Shown: positions 38,299 to 48,500 of the stretch, in pieces
How positions within the stretch are numbered: the first letter of the stretch is position 1
Layout of the letters: every line of letters begins with the position of its first letter
Source of the DNA: Tritrichomonas musculus
Taxonomy: Eukaryota; Parabasalia; Tritrichomonadida; Tritrichomonadidae
DNA: 64,000 nt
Direction of reading: 5' to 3'
NCBI GenBank assembly: GCA_039105265.1
Contig: JAPFFF010000003.1
Span: 2,976,001 to 3,040,000, forward strand
The notes under the pieces: model-generated
The model's database searches: none
The model's input: the letters and a program-made list of their open reading frames with translations, nothing else
What the model was told of the DNA's origin: nothing
Program-made: the position numbers and the translations under genes

Positions 38299-41187
38299 AT
38301 GAAAATGACTGATAGCAAAATATTTTCTTTAAATGAACTTCCTAAGAAATTTAAGGAATCATTATCATTGGTTGAAAAAACAAGTGCATTTTTAAGAGCA
38401 ATTTATTCGGAATTCAACTTCAGATATATCAACACTGAAAAGATTGATGAAAAAATAGCTGAAAACAAATTGATCGAGCTGTTAAACCAACATAAATTTA
38501 TTACAATTAAAGTTATGCATGTCTCGAAAGGAAAAAATCATGAAAAGTATGCAAACATGGTAATTTGCATTGAAAAGAAGTGCCTCGTGATTGAATCAAT
38601 TAAAACTGTTACAATCAAATCAATATTAAAACAAACCAAATCATTTGTAATAAATTCATTTTCCAATGTGCCAGAGATAATTCTTAATCCAAATGATATA
38701 ACTGCACAAGAAGAAATCATGAATTTTTATTCATCTTTTAAATCACAAATCAAAAACAATAAGTTTATAACATACACAATTGAGCCAGTTGTGTCATATT
38801 TAATTCGCCGTCATTTTTGTCCAACAAACTATTTTGATGATCCATCATTTTTCGAATTTAATTCAAGTCCAAATGTAAAAATCATTAAAAGAAGTGAACT
38901 TTTTAATTTATCAGATGATTTGTTAATAAAAGAAATGGAGAAAGATAAGAATGAATGCTATCAAAAATATGAATTTCAATCAAATGAATTCGTTCGTTTA
39001 CGAGAATTATATTCTAATAATTCAGTGATCTATTATTTAGTTTTTCACATTAAAACTCTTTATATTTTTGCAATGAAAACGGTTCATATTTCAATAAGCA
39101 ATTCAAAATCTTATCTGCATGAAAAAGAATTCTGCTTACAAAGCTCAAGTAGATATTTTGTTAGATGTTTTGGCCTTGTAAAAAATAAGCAAAAGATAGA
39201 AGGTTTTATTTATGAATACATGAGTAATGGATCACTTCTAAGTTTCATGAAATTAAATAATAATAAAATATCTAATTTTTTTTCTTGGGTTTCATTAATT
39301 CGTGTTTTTGGAGGAATAATGTTTCTCAATCATAACAATTATGTTCATCGAGATTTGAAACCTGGAAACATTTTGATTGATCATGATTTTAAATGCCATA
39401 TCTCGGATTATGAAACAATTAAAAAGATTTATTCAGATTCAACAGAAATGACATTTGATTTTGGATCGAAAGGATATAGCTCACCTGAGCAAATGAATGG
39501 TGGGAATGTTTCCTTTCAAACAGATATTTTTTCGTTTGGACTAATTATGTTTTATCTCTTTGAGAAAAGAGACATGATTAGATTAGATTCCAATTACGAA
39601 CATGATTTCATTGACATAATAGAAAATGAGAATCTACCTGTGATGATTAAGATGCCTCCAGATTTACAAAACCTTTGCAAGAAATGCATAAAATATAAGC
39701 CAGATGATAGACCATCTTTAGGAGAAATTAAATTGATTTTAAACAAAATAATAAAATCATTGTATTTTTTAGATCAATTTTTTCTTGAAGAAGAAGTTCA
39801 AATCCAAAAGAATTCAAAGTTTGCTTGCATTGATATGGAACAATATAAAGATGAAATTGGTGAATATTTTTATGAGAATTTTTTATTCCTAAATTCAAAT
39901 GATTTAGAAGAGCAAATAAAAATTTATTCCGATTTTATTAAATGCATTTATGCTGATGATTCAAATATATTATACAACCTAGGTAAAATGAATTTAAATG
40001 TCCAAAAAGATTACCTTAAAGCAAAAAAATATTATAAAAAAGCAGTTAAATTAAACAATTCCAATGCAATGACAAGTCTAGGATACATGTATTATGAAGG
40101 AATTGGGTGTAAAAAAAGCGATGAAAAAGCATGTGAATTATTTAAAAAAGCAGCAAAACAAAATAATAAAATTGGACAATTCAATTATGGAACAATTTGC
40201 TTTGAAGGAAAAGGAGTTGAAAAGAATATTAAAAAAGCTATTAAATATTTTGAAAGATCGGCAAAGCAAGGATATTCATTCGCAATGGTTAGTTTGGGAT
40301 ATATATATCGAAATGGATTAGATGGCAATAATATAGACATAAATTTGGCCATAAAATATTTTAAAGAATCAGCAAATCTCAACAACTCATTTGCTCAAAA
40401 TAATTTAGGTGAAATTTATTACGAAAACAAGTATGTTCCTTTTGATCATCGACTTGCAAAAAAGTATTTTAAATTGGCAACAAAACAAAAGAATTCAGAT
40501 GCATTTTACAATTTAGCAAACTTTTATTATGAAGGTAAAAATGGTAAAAAGAAATATTCAAAAGCATTAGAGCTTTTTAAATTAGCTGCAGATGATAATC
40601 ATTCAAATGCACTCTTTAAATTAGGTAAGTTTTATTATGATGGCGAAATTGTTGAAAAAGATTATCATCAAGCCAAAATTTATTTAGAAAAAGCATCTTT
40701 TTTGAAAAATGCAGATGCATTGTTCCTTTTAGGTGATATTTATTTAAAAGGTTTAGGAGTTGAAATCAATTATATTCGAGCAATAGAATATTTTTTGTTA
40801 TCAGCAAATCAAAACAAAACATTGTCATTTTTTTATGTTGCAAATATGTATGAAAAAGGTCTTGGAGTTGAACAAGATTTAAATAAAGCAATTTATTACT
40901 ATTCAAAATGTGCTGAGAAGCAAGAAACAGAAACAATATTTGAATTTACAGAAGGTTATAAACAAAAAACGGAATTCAATCATTATTATTATTTAGCATG
41001 CAATATTCTTGGATTAATTTATATAACAGAAGAAGAATATATAAATGCAGAATTAGCTGCCAAATACATTGCAGAAGCAGGATTGAATGAATATGCATTT
41101 GGTCAAAATAGTTATGGATTGTATTTAAAATATTATACTACAAGTGACGATATACAGGATAATTCATTTCTTGAAAAAAGCAGCTGA
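38299..41187 (+). CDS. Protein kinase with SEL1 repeats; frame interrupted at its 3' end
   Basis: The first in-frame ATG is 38299 (a second lies at 38305). Residues 1-220 are a helical region found in this trichomonad family. The kinase domain (about 225-480) keeps the ATP-binding Lys (AMKT, K260), HRD (350-352) and GYSSPEQ, but the DFG motif reads DYE (370-372), so activity may be reduced. Residues about 560-960 hold some ten SEL1 repeats (pattern A..yy..Aa..g...A...LG..Y..G.gv.kd). They bind partners in other systems. The frame stops at 41187 inside a SEL1 repeat; homologous sequence continues in the +1 frame, so one base too many lies near 41168 (TTT run). It is either a young pseudogene, a sequencing error or a truncated protein. 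Confidence 0.85.
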   Translation: MKMTDSKIFSLNELPKKFKESLSLVEKTSAFLRAIYSEFNFRYINTEKIDEKIAENKLIELLNQHKFITIKVMHVSKGKNHEKYANMVICIEKKCLVIESIKTVTIKSILKQTKSFVINSFSNVPEIILNPNDITAQEEIMNFYSSFKSQIKNNKFITYTIEPVVSYLIRRHFCPTNYFDDPSFFEFNSSPNVKIIKRSELFNLSDDLLIKEMEKDKNECYQKYEFQSNEFVRLRELYSNNSVIYYLVFHIKTLYIFAMKTVHISISNSKSYLHEKEFCLQSSSRYFVRCFGLVKNKQKIEGFIYEYMSNGSLLSFMKLNNNKISNFFSWVSLIRVFGGIMFLNHNNYVHRDLKPGNILIDHDFKCHISDYETIKKIYSDSTEMTFDFGSKGYSSPEQMNGGNVSFQTDIFSFGLIMFYLFEKRDMIRLDSNYEHDFIDIIENENLPVMIKMPPDLQNLCKKCIKYKPDDRPSLGEIKLILNKIIKSLYFLDQFFLEEEVQIQKNSKFACIDMEQYKDEIGEYFYENFLFLNSNDLEEQIKIYSDFIKCIYADDSNILYNLGKMNLNVQKDYLKAKKYYKKAVKLNNSNAMTSLGYMYYEGIGCKKSDEKACELFKKAAKQNNKIGQFNYGTICFEGKGVEKNIKKAIKYFERSAKQGYSFAMVSLGYIYRNGLDGNNIDINLAIKYFKESANLNNSFAQNNLGEIYYENKYVPFDHRLAKKYFKLATKQKNSDAFYNLANFYYEGKNGKKKYSKALELFKLAADDNHSNALFKLGKFYYDGEIVEKDYHQAKIYLEKASFLKNADALFLLGDIYLKGLGVEINYIRAIEYFLLSANQNKTLSFFYVANMYEKGLGVEQDLNKAIYYYSKCAEKQETETIFEFTEGYKQKTEFNHYYYLACNILGLIYITEEEYINAELAAKYIAEAGLNEYAFGQNSYGLYLKYYTTSDDIQDNSFLEKSS

Positions 41188-42095
41188 AAATCAGCTCGGT
41201 TTGGCTGAATTTAATATAGGAGCTATATATGAAAGAGAAGGAAAATATGAATCTGCACACAAGCATTATTTAAAATCATTAAATCATGAGAATGGTAAAT
41301 TTATCTTTCATAATTCCAAAAATTAAAGATGAAAGACTTGGAATGTCAGAATTATTCATTAATTCTTTCACATATCTAAAAATGATACAAAAAATCATAA
41401 TTAACAATGAATTGAATGCAAATCGTTATTTAGTATTTGAATATATAATCAAGGCATTTTTTAGACCAGTGTTCATGCTATTATTAAGAATGGAAGGTGA
41501 ATCATGTCAGTTCAATTTTACGTATGACAATAAGAATTCAAACTTGATTGATTTTTTCATAAAATTTCCATTATTTGACATTCTTGTTGATTCAATAAAA
41601 GATCAAAGTTGGATTTCATTAAAGAAACAATCACTTTTAATAGCAGAACAAGTCATTATTTATGTTTTGGAAAATGAAAAGGAGAAATTGGAATGTAATG
41701 GATTCAGCAATGAAAAAGAAGAGATGAAGAAAAGAAAAAATGATTTTTTATATTATAACATAGATCAAGAAATAAATAAAACTTTTGAAGAAATTGATAA
41801 AAAGCATAAGTTTAATTATGATCATATTTGTGAAGGTAATTGGAAAGTTTTTACAATTGTATCAAAAGAAAGTCATAATCAAAAATCTTTTCGATATCCT
41901 ATTGGCCTTGTCCAAATTATTTTTGATTTATTTGCTGGAAATGGGATTGATGATTATATCAGTAAAATGGAAAAAGTTTTGTTTTCTCAGCCATATAAAA
42001 TTTTATTTGGAAGAATACCTGTTAAATCAAGAAATAAAAAGGAATGCACATCAAACATAAATTCATATTTTTATGATGGTTTTCGTCTTCAATAA
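41168..42095 (+). pseudogene. C-terminal part of the SEL1 kinase in two shifted frames
   Basis: From about 41168 the text FLKKAAENQLGLAEFNIG continues the SEL1 series in the next frame. About 41325 the frame shifts once more, in an A5 run, to a 250-residue tail (MSELFINSFTYLK, then the LIFDLFAGNG region, to the stop at 42093-42095). Removing one T and one A would give a single continuous protein of about 1265 residues. Both breaks are in homopolymers, where sequencing errors and real slippage are both common. The tail has no recognised domain. Confidence 0.7.
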
Positions 42096-42306
42096 TTTCT
42101 TCAAAAACGATTAATTTGACAAATTTGCCTCCAACTGAAAATCTCAACTAATAAATTGAATCAAACTTAATTTTTTGGTAATTAATATTGTGATCATTTC
42201 AGATTAGGTTAACTTAAAAAAAAAAGCGAAATCTATTCTAAAATTTTGGTCTAATAAATAGAATTTGTCATATTTTTCTAACAAAAAAAAAAAAAATTCA
42301 AAATTA

Positions 42307-44391
42307 ATGAAGATTTTCATCCCTTTGAAAAAAAATAAGACAATTTATATTGATATATTATCACATCATTTTATAATGAACATTATTGAAAACAATATTG
42401 TTAATGATGTAACCAAGAATGTCAATGATAATCTGAATGCAATAGAATCATCAGAGGGAAATGATCTTGCAATTTTCTTTGGTGAAACAACATCAGGGAA
42501 AAGTTCAACGATAAATTGCTTAATGGGAGTTCGTTTTGTTGAAGATGAAGACACTGATAATATAATGCCAGCTGAGGGGGAAAGGATAATAGCTCCAATA
42601 GGGAATTTCAATGAAGGAAATGTTGGATGTACTTTTTTGCCAAAAGTTTATCATTTGCCTGAAAATCCAATAGCATTTTTAGACACACAAGGTTTTTCTG
42701 ATACACGTGATGATCATGAGATGAATATTTCATCATCACTATTAATAGAAATAGCAATAAAAAGAGCCAGAAGTGTCCGTATCATTTTTTTGACACATTT
42801 TGAAATATTCAAATCTGGAATCGGACAATTTCACAAAATAGGGAAATTATTAAGCAAACTGATCATAAATGATGAAGAACCAATCTATTTTTTATTCAAT
42901 AAATTCAAGCCTTCAAGGAGTTTGCAAAAACAAAACTTTTATTCATGGCCTGAGCCAAATAAATGTGAAGCAATAAAAAGAGAAATATTGGACGCATATA
43001 ACAGAAACGTTATTGGATTAGAATCGATTATTTATAGAGGAAAAACACAAGTAGTTGAAAAGTTTCTAAGAGATCAAGGTCGTCCAACTGTTGTAAGTAG
43101 ACAAGAAATAGATAGAATATATCGTTCTGAGCCATCTCTAAACAATTATCAAGAATATCATGAAAATAATCAAAAAATACTTTATTTATCTATTTTGAAA
43201 AATAGCTTCTCAAGGAATTATTATGGCTACATCGATCCAGTATCAGATGATTCTAGAAATAATCTCATTCATGATATATTGGTATTACCAGCCATTAATT
43301 CTTCTAATATTAGATTAAATGGATATAATAATGAAAGAATTCAATTTGACCAAATGTTTGATAAGAAAATATTTTTGGAAAACAAGTTTTTGAAACAGGT
43401 TTTATTTTCTCTCAAGTATCCTGAAAGACTCATTGATGCCTTAATCAATCCATTGCAAGCAAACTTAACTGAATATAGAAACAGGTTGAACCAAATAAAT
43501 AGAAATGGAGTTTCTGATGAAATATTGAATGAATTCAATATAGAAAATGTTCAAGAAAGGCATTCATTGGAAACTTCTATTGAAAATCTAAAGGTTCAAT
43601 TAGAAAATCTCAAAATAGCAAAACGTAGCTTTGAAAATAAAAATCCTGTTCCTTTTTGGAATGATCATTGGGAAAATAAGCCTGGTCTTTTATGGTGGAG
43701 AAATTATTTGTGCAAATATCCTCTCGATATTCCATATGTAAAAGTTGTTGAAGACTTGGATGAACATACATCAAGACGTGAAGTCATCTCTGAAACATCT
43801 CCTAAATATGAAGTTTTATATTCTTCAGGTGGCAAAGTTCGAAAAGGTGTGGGAATAGCTGCGTCTGTTTTAGCAGGAGCAATTGGTGCTACTGTAATGG
43901 GAATATGTTCGCATAAATGTAAAGGAAAAGTTACTTTATATACATATCCAAAAATACTTCAACCAGATGCAATTCCTCAATTAAAACAAGAAATTGATAT
44001 TATTGAGAATAATCTTAGGAGATTAACATCTGATTTGAATATGTTAAATAACAATGCGCATACTAACATTGTTGGACGATTTCGTAATTATATTCAAAAT
44101 TTGGAAAATAAAATCCAATCATTGGAATCAATAAAGACGCATGTTCATGATACAGTTTTGACTTGGAATAGAGACACACCAGATCAAGGATACCAAACAA
44201 CAAAAAGAAATGAAATTTTTTGTATCAATAGCTCAATTAGGGTGCTTTATGGCGGTTCAGTTCCTAGATTTGCACACACAGAATTTCAGCAATCATATCA
44301 AGCAGTTTTAAATGCAATACCTCTGAATAGCCAAAACATAAATGCAGAAATTTTGATTTCAAATGGAAATCAAGTTTTCAACGAAAATTAA
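42307..44391 (+). CDS. P-loop GTPase, AIG1/septin-like, with a central hydrophobic hairpin
   Basis: 694 residues from ATG 42307; an ATG at 42376 is as plausible because the DNA before it looks like spacer. The G domain has the P loop GETTSGKSS (59-67), the switch region with CTFLP, and DTQG (126-129). A weak NKF replaces the usual NKxD (about 200). This fits the TRAFAC GTPase class, nearest in look to AIG1/GIMAP or septin-like proteins. The second half has coiled-coil segments and, around 520-545, a Gly/Ala-rich hydrophobic hairpin (GVGIAASVLAGAIGATVMGI) followed by CSHKCKGK. A membrane-touching, self-assembling GTPase is a reasonable guess; substrate and role are unknown. It directly follows the SEL1 kinase on the same strand. 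Confidence 0.8.
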   Translation: MKIFIPLKKNKTIYIDILSHHFIMNIIENNIVNDVTKNVNDNLNAIESSEGNDLAIFFGETTSGKSSTINCLMGVRFVEDEDTDNIMPAEGERIIAPIGNFNEGNVGCTFLPKVYHLPENPIAFLDTQGFSDTRDDHEMNISSSLLIEIAIKRARSVRIIFLTHFEIFKSGIGQFHKIGKLLSKLIINDEEPIYFLFNKFKPSRSLQKQNFYSWPEPNKCEAIKREILDAYNRNVIGLESIIYRGKTQVVEKFLRDQGRPTVVSRQEIDRIYRSEPSLNNYQEYHENNQKILYLSILKNSFSRNYYGYIDPVSDDSRNNLIHDILVLPAINSSNIRLNGYNNERIQFDQMFDKKIFLENKFLKQVLFSLKYPERLIDALINPLQANLTEYRNRLNQINRNGVSDEILNEFNIENVQERHSLETSIENLKVQLENLKIAKRSFENKNPVPFWNDHWENKPGLLWWRNYLCKYPLDIPYVKVVEDLDEHTSRREVISETSPKYEVLYSSGGKVRKGVGIAASVLAGAIGATVMGICSHKCKGKVTLYTYPKILQPDAIPQLKQEIDIIENNLRRLTSDLNMLNNNAHTNIVGRFRNYIQNLENKIQSLESIKTHVHDTVLTWNRDTPDQGYQTTKRNEIFCINSSIRVLYGGSVPRFAHTEFQQSYQAVLNAIPLNSQNINAEILISNGNQVFNEN

Positions 44392-45526
44392 TTACTTTAC
44401 TTAAAATAAACATTCTTACAAGTGAAAAAAATTTTAGAGGTTATTTTAAATTGAATGAAATTGTGAGAGATAATTGAATCAACAAACAAAAATGGCATAT
44501 TTTATGTAGAAAAACAGTTTTTCTGAATTGTTTTTGACTTTTTAATAGATAACTTTGTTATCTAATAAAAAAGAACTTTGTTAATTATTTGAATAAAAAA
44601 AATAAAAGTAATTCTACTTATTTAATAAATCATTGCTTTGATACTGAGAAATTGGACTTCGAATAAAGAAACTTGGCAAATAAAAAATATGATTAATAGA
44701 ATAGAAAGACTTATCTATGTCACTTTTTTGTATTATTATATAAGATTGATGATTGTATCAATAAAATAGAAAATGTTTAAATACATCGAATTATAATCCA
44801 AAATTATGAAAGTGACATGTTATATGACTAATTCAGCAAATCCAATTGATGAAATAATTAGTATTGTTTTTTGAGGATTTCTGCTAAAATTATGAGCAAT
44901 CATATTTTTGAGTTAATAAATTTCAATGCTTATTCAATTTTTCTATATTTTATAAAATCTTTAATAGGTGTTTTTCTTAAAATTCATTGTTTATAGGAAT
45001 AAAAATAATGGTATTGCAAAAAAAAACGGTAGATGTGCAGATTTATATAAAACGAGAGATAACTTAAATATTTTATTAATATTAATAAATTTATGGTCAT
45101 AGAAAAATAGATATGATCATTCTTAAAAATAGTTTGCCCATCTGAATTTTTAATTTTTTAGGTCAATTTGGTTTGTATTCTTGGACAGAATAAATAATGT
45201 AAAACTTTTTCAATAGTTTATTCATAAAAAAGAGCATCTTTTTATGCTACAAAAAATATACCAATCCTACATTTAAAATGTAAGTCGCTGTAAAAATATA
45301 AAAAGATGCTAAAATTTTGTTTGAATTAAAGTTTTTGAATTTATTTCGCATTCATTTTGATGGAATTAAGCAAAACAAAATCCACTGAAGAATCTTTTTA
45401 TTTAATAAGTTCAAATGTCTTTTTCTCTTCCTTAATATTTAATAATACATTAATTTTTGTATTTTAATCTAAAAAATAAAATAAAACAAATAATTTTTAA
45501 AAGTTTGAAGATTTATTTTTCATATT
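44392..45526. other. AT-rich spacer between convergent genes, with a hairpin
   Basis: No coding signal is seen. A 13-bp perfect inverted repeat (AGCATCTTTTTAT at 45233-45245 and complement at 45298-45310) encloses a smaller hairpin TACATTTAAAATGTA (45268-45282). Confidence 0.6.
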
Positions 45527-48500
45527 TTAAATGACTGGTAAGTCATTGCCTTCTAAAATATTTTGAGCTAAACTTGATTGATTTACAATTTCTGGATTCT
45601 TTCTACTTCGAATTAATATGAATACAAGGAAAACGATTAATCCGGCATCGATAATTGAAAAGAGTATGATTGCAACTAATCCACCAGTCATGTAATAGTC
45701 CTTTTTCACTGATTGTGATTGTCTCACAAATGAAACAAATGCTCGGCTTTCTTCTGTTTCAAGAATGCGTGCCTCATTATAGTTATGATTGGCGCATCTT
45801 GCTGTGTTGAAGAATGAGTTACCATACTTCATTCGATTGACCCATGATTGGCAATCGAACTGTCCATCGAAAAACAAATATTCATCTTTGTGTTTTGGAC
45901 CATCTTCAGAAACTCTTTGAATGAGGATTGATTTTGGTGGTTCAAGTAATGAGCCTCGTATCATTGGAATCAAATCATTCTGGTATGCGATCATATCAAT
46001 AAATAGATCAGCATTTTTGACATTTACTAATGTATCGAAGATTGCTGTAGCTGTTTGTTTAATGATGAGAGTTTCAGTGACTTCTAGATTTGTGAAATTG
46101 CCTTTGGAATGCTCAAGCAATGTGAGATTTTTAATTTTGATATCAGCACTGTAATTGTTTAATGATTTTACATAGAATTCGCTGTAATTTGCAACATTGA
46201 CATTCTCAATTTCAACAGTTTTAACATCATTGTCAACATAAATTGTTTTGACTGAGTCAAGATTTATTTTTCCAATGATTTTGAGAGTCGATTTGCCGCT
46301 TGTCTTGATTTCCACTCTTCCTTTTCCAATCAAATTTAGATGTATTTCGTTTGCTTTATTTAAATCAATGATTGTGTTGTAGCCATCAGGAAGGATGTAG
46401 TTCAATACACCGCCTGTGTAATGAATTGTCATGTTGCCTTCGCCTTTAATATATTCGTTTTCCTTAAGAGTAGTATCAAACACAATTTCCTTAAATGGCA
46501 AATCAAGAACATAAATTGAATTATTTGTTTCAGGTTCAACCATTAATTTAGCTTTAACAAAATATTCAGCAATTTCATAATTCAACAGTTTTACATTATT
46601 TTCGATGCCATCATCAAATGCTTTTGGTATTTTCAGGATCTCATAATCAAAGGTTGCTGGAGGAATAAGTTGTTTGATATCCTTATAATATGAAACCTTA
46701 AGAGATTTGGCAAGATCGCATATATTATTTGAAGGATGAATTATTGGCTCTGAACCATCTCTTGCCATCATATCATATGTTTCTAATTCTGAATTCCAGC
46801 TCATGTCAATATCAGAATAATCAGAATCATTCAAATCTGTATCATTGTAGTTTTCATCTTGATAATCTGTATAATTTGAAGAGTTATATGTGGCGTAAAC
46901 ACATGAATCCTCTTCACCAGATACAAAATCTAAGTATTGTGGATCAGTGTATTCAATTCCAAGTTCAATCATAAATTTGTTATAATGATCTGAATAGTAT
47001 TTACGTGAAACAGGGACAATGAATCCATCTGGATCAATAACACAGAACTTCTTGTATTTATCTTTAACTTCAATGATTCTCAATTGTAAATCAAGCTGAT
47101 TTTCATAATGTCGGATTATCTGGACTTGTTTAGAGAATGAAGTCATATAATAGAAAGATCTTTCTGTTTTGATTGCTTCTTCAATCAAACCTTGTCTGTC
47201 TTCTTGTTCAAAAAGATCATCAAGACTGGTGTTCAAGATTGTGATTCCATTTTTATCTGGATACCTAAATATATCATAACCTTTGTGATCAGGAAATGTT
47301 TGTCTGATGTAGCACATTGGCTGTGATTTATTCGATGTGCAAATAGGAATAAAATCAATTATATGATTTGGTTTTACTTGTAACTTGAAAAATTCACCAT
47401 CTTTTTCAGTGTTTTTCTCAATTGTTTCATGAGTAGTTTTATCATGAATGACAATTTCATCTGCTCGTTCACACCACACATGATAAGTTACTGTTTCCCA
47501 ATTTGGAAAATTAGGTATAGTTTTTTCAGCAAGTGGATGTTTGTCATCAATGACAATTAGAGAGGAAGCAACAATTATGGTTTTATCTTTCATGTACTCC
47601 AGTGCCAATAACTGGAAAGATGGATCACTATAATTTACAAGTGTTTGTTTCGTTCCTTCGACGCCTGTGATACTATATTGGTCTTTAAAAGTACGAACAA
47701 AAGCAAGAGCAATAGGTGTTTCATCAAAATTAATAGTGTAGTAATTTTGTGAAAAGAAAATGGTCTCTTCATCAATTAAGTGTCCTTGTACAACATTATC
47801 AATTGTAAAATCTTCTTCGGTTGAATTTTCCCTTCTGAAAGGAATGTAAATGGTATCTTTCTCAAACTGGAACTGGTAATAATCATCTGACAGCATTGTA
47901 AAGTTGCATAATGGAGTTAAAAATGGCATGTGAATAATGACTAATGTGACGCTTTGATGAATTCTTTTGATTTCAAAAACGCCATATGTTTGGTTTTCAT
48001 CAAAGTGGATTACTGAAGGTTTATACTCGGATGGTTTTACTGATTCCAATGTGTAAACTCGCGTAACAATTCGATGTGTCGAATTTTTAGTTGAACAATT
48101 AATTCTAATTATAGGATCGTACCTTTGTATTGAGATTCCACATGATATTTTTGTGTTTTGCTGTGTTTTTATCAATGACATCTTATTTGACTTTACCATT
48201 TGCTCTATTTCTGAATATGTTATCTTTTGATCAAGAGGGATCGTGTTAAAGTTATTTATATAAGTAATTAAAACAGAAAGACGCATATCGTTCGTAATTC
48301 TTACTTTCGGATGGAAATCATTTGAAATGATATTATCTCCTTTTTTGAAGGCTTGAGAGAAGTTGCTGATTAATAATACCTCTTCTTCATAATTTTTTCC
48401 AAATTCAGCATTAATTTCATAACGAACTGATGTACCAGAATCAGGAGATGAAGGTAATGATATGTTATCAAACTGAATATAAAAGAATTCATCGTTATGT

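Noticed and set aside
42265-42306. N-terminal extension of the GTPase gene
   Set aside because: It would need a TTG start and passes through a long A run; the first ATG is 42307.
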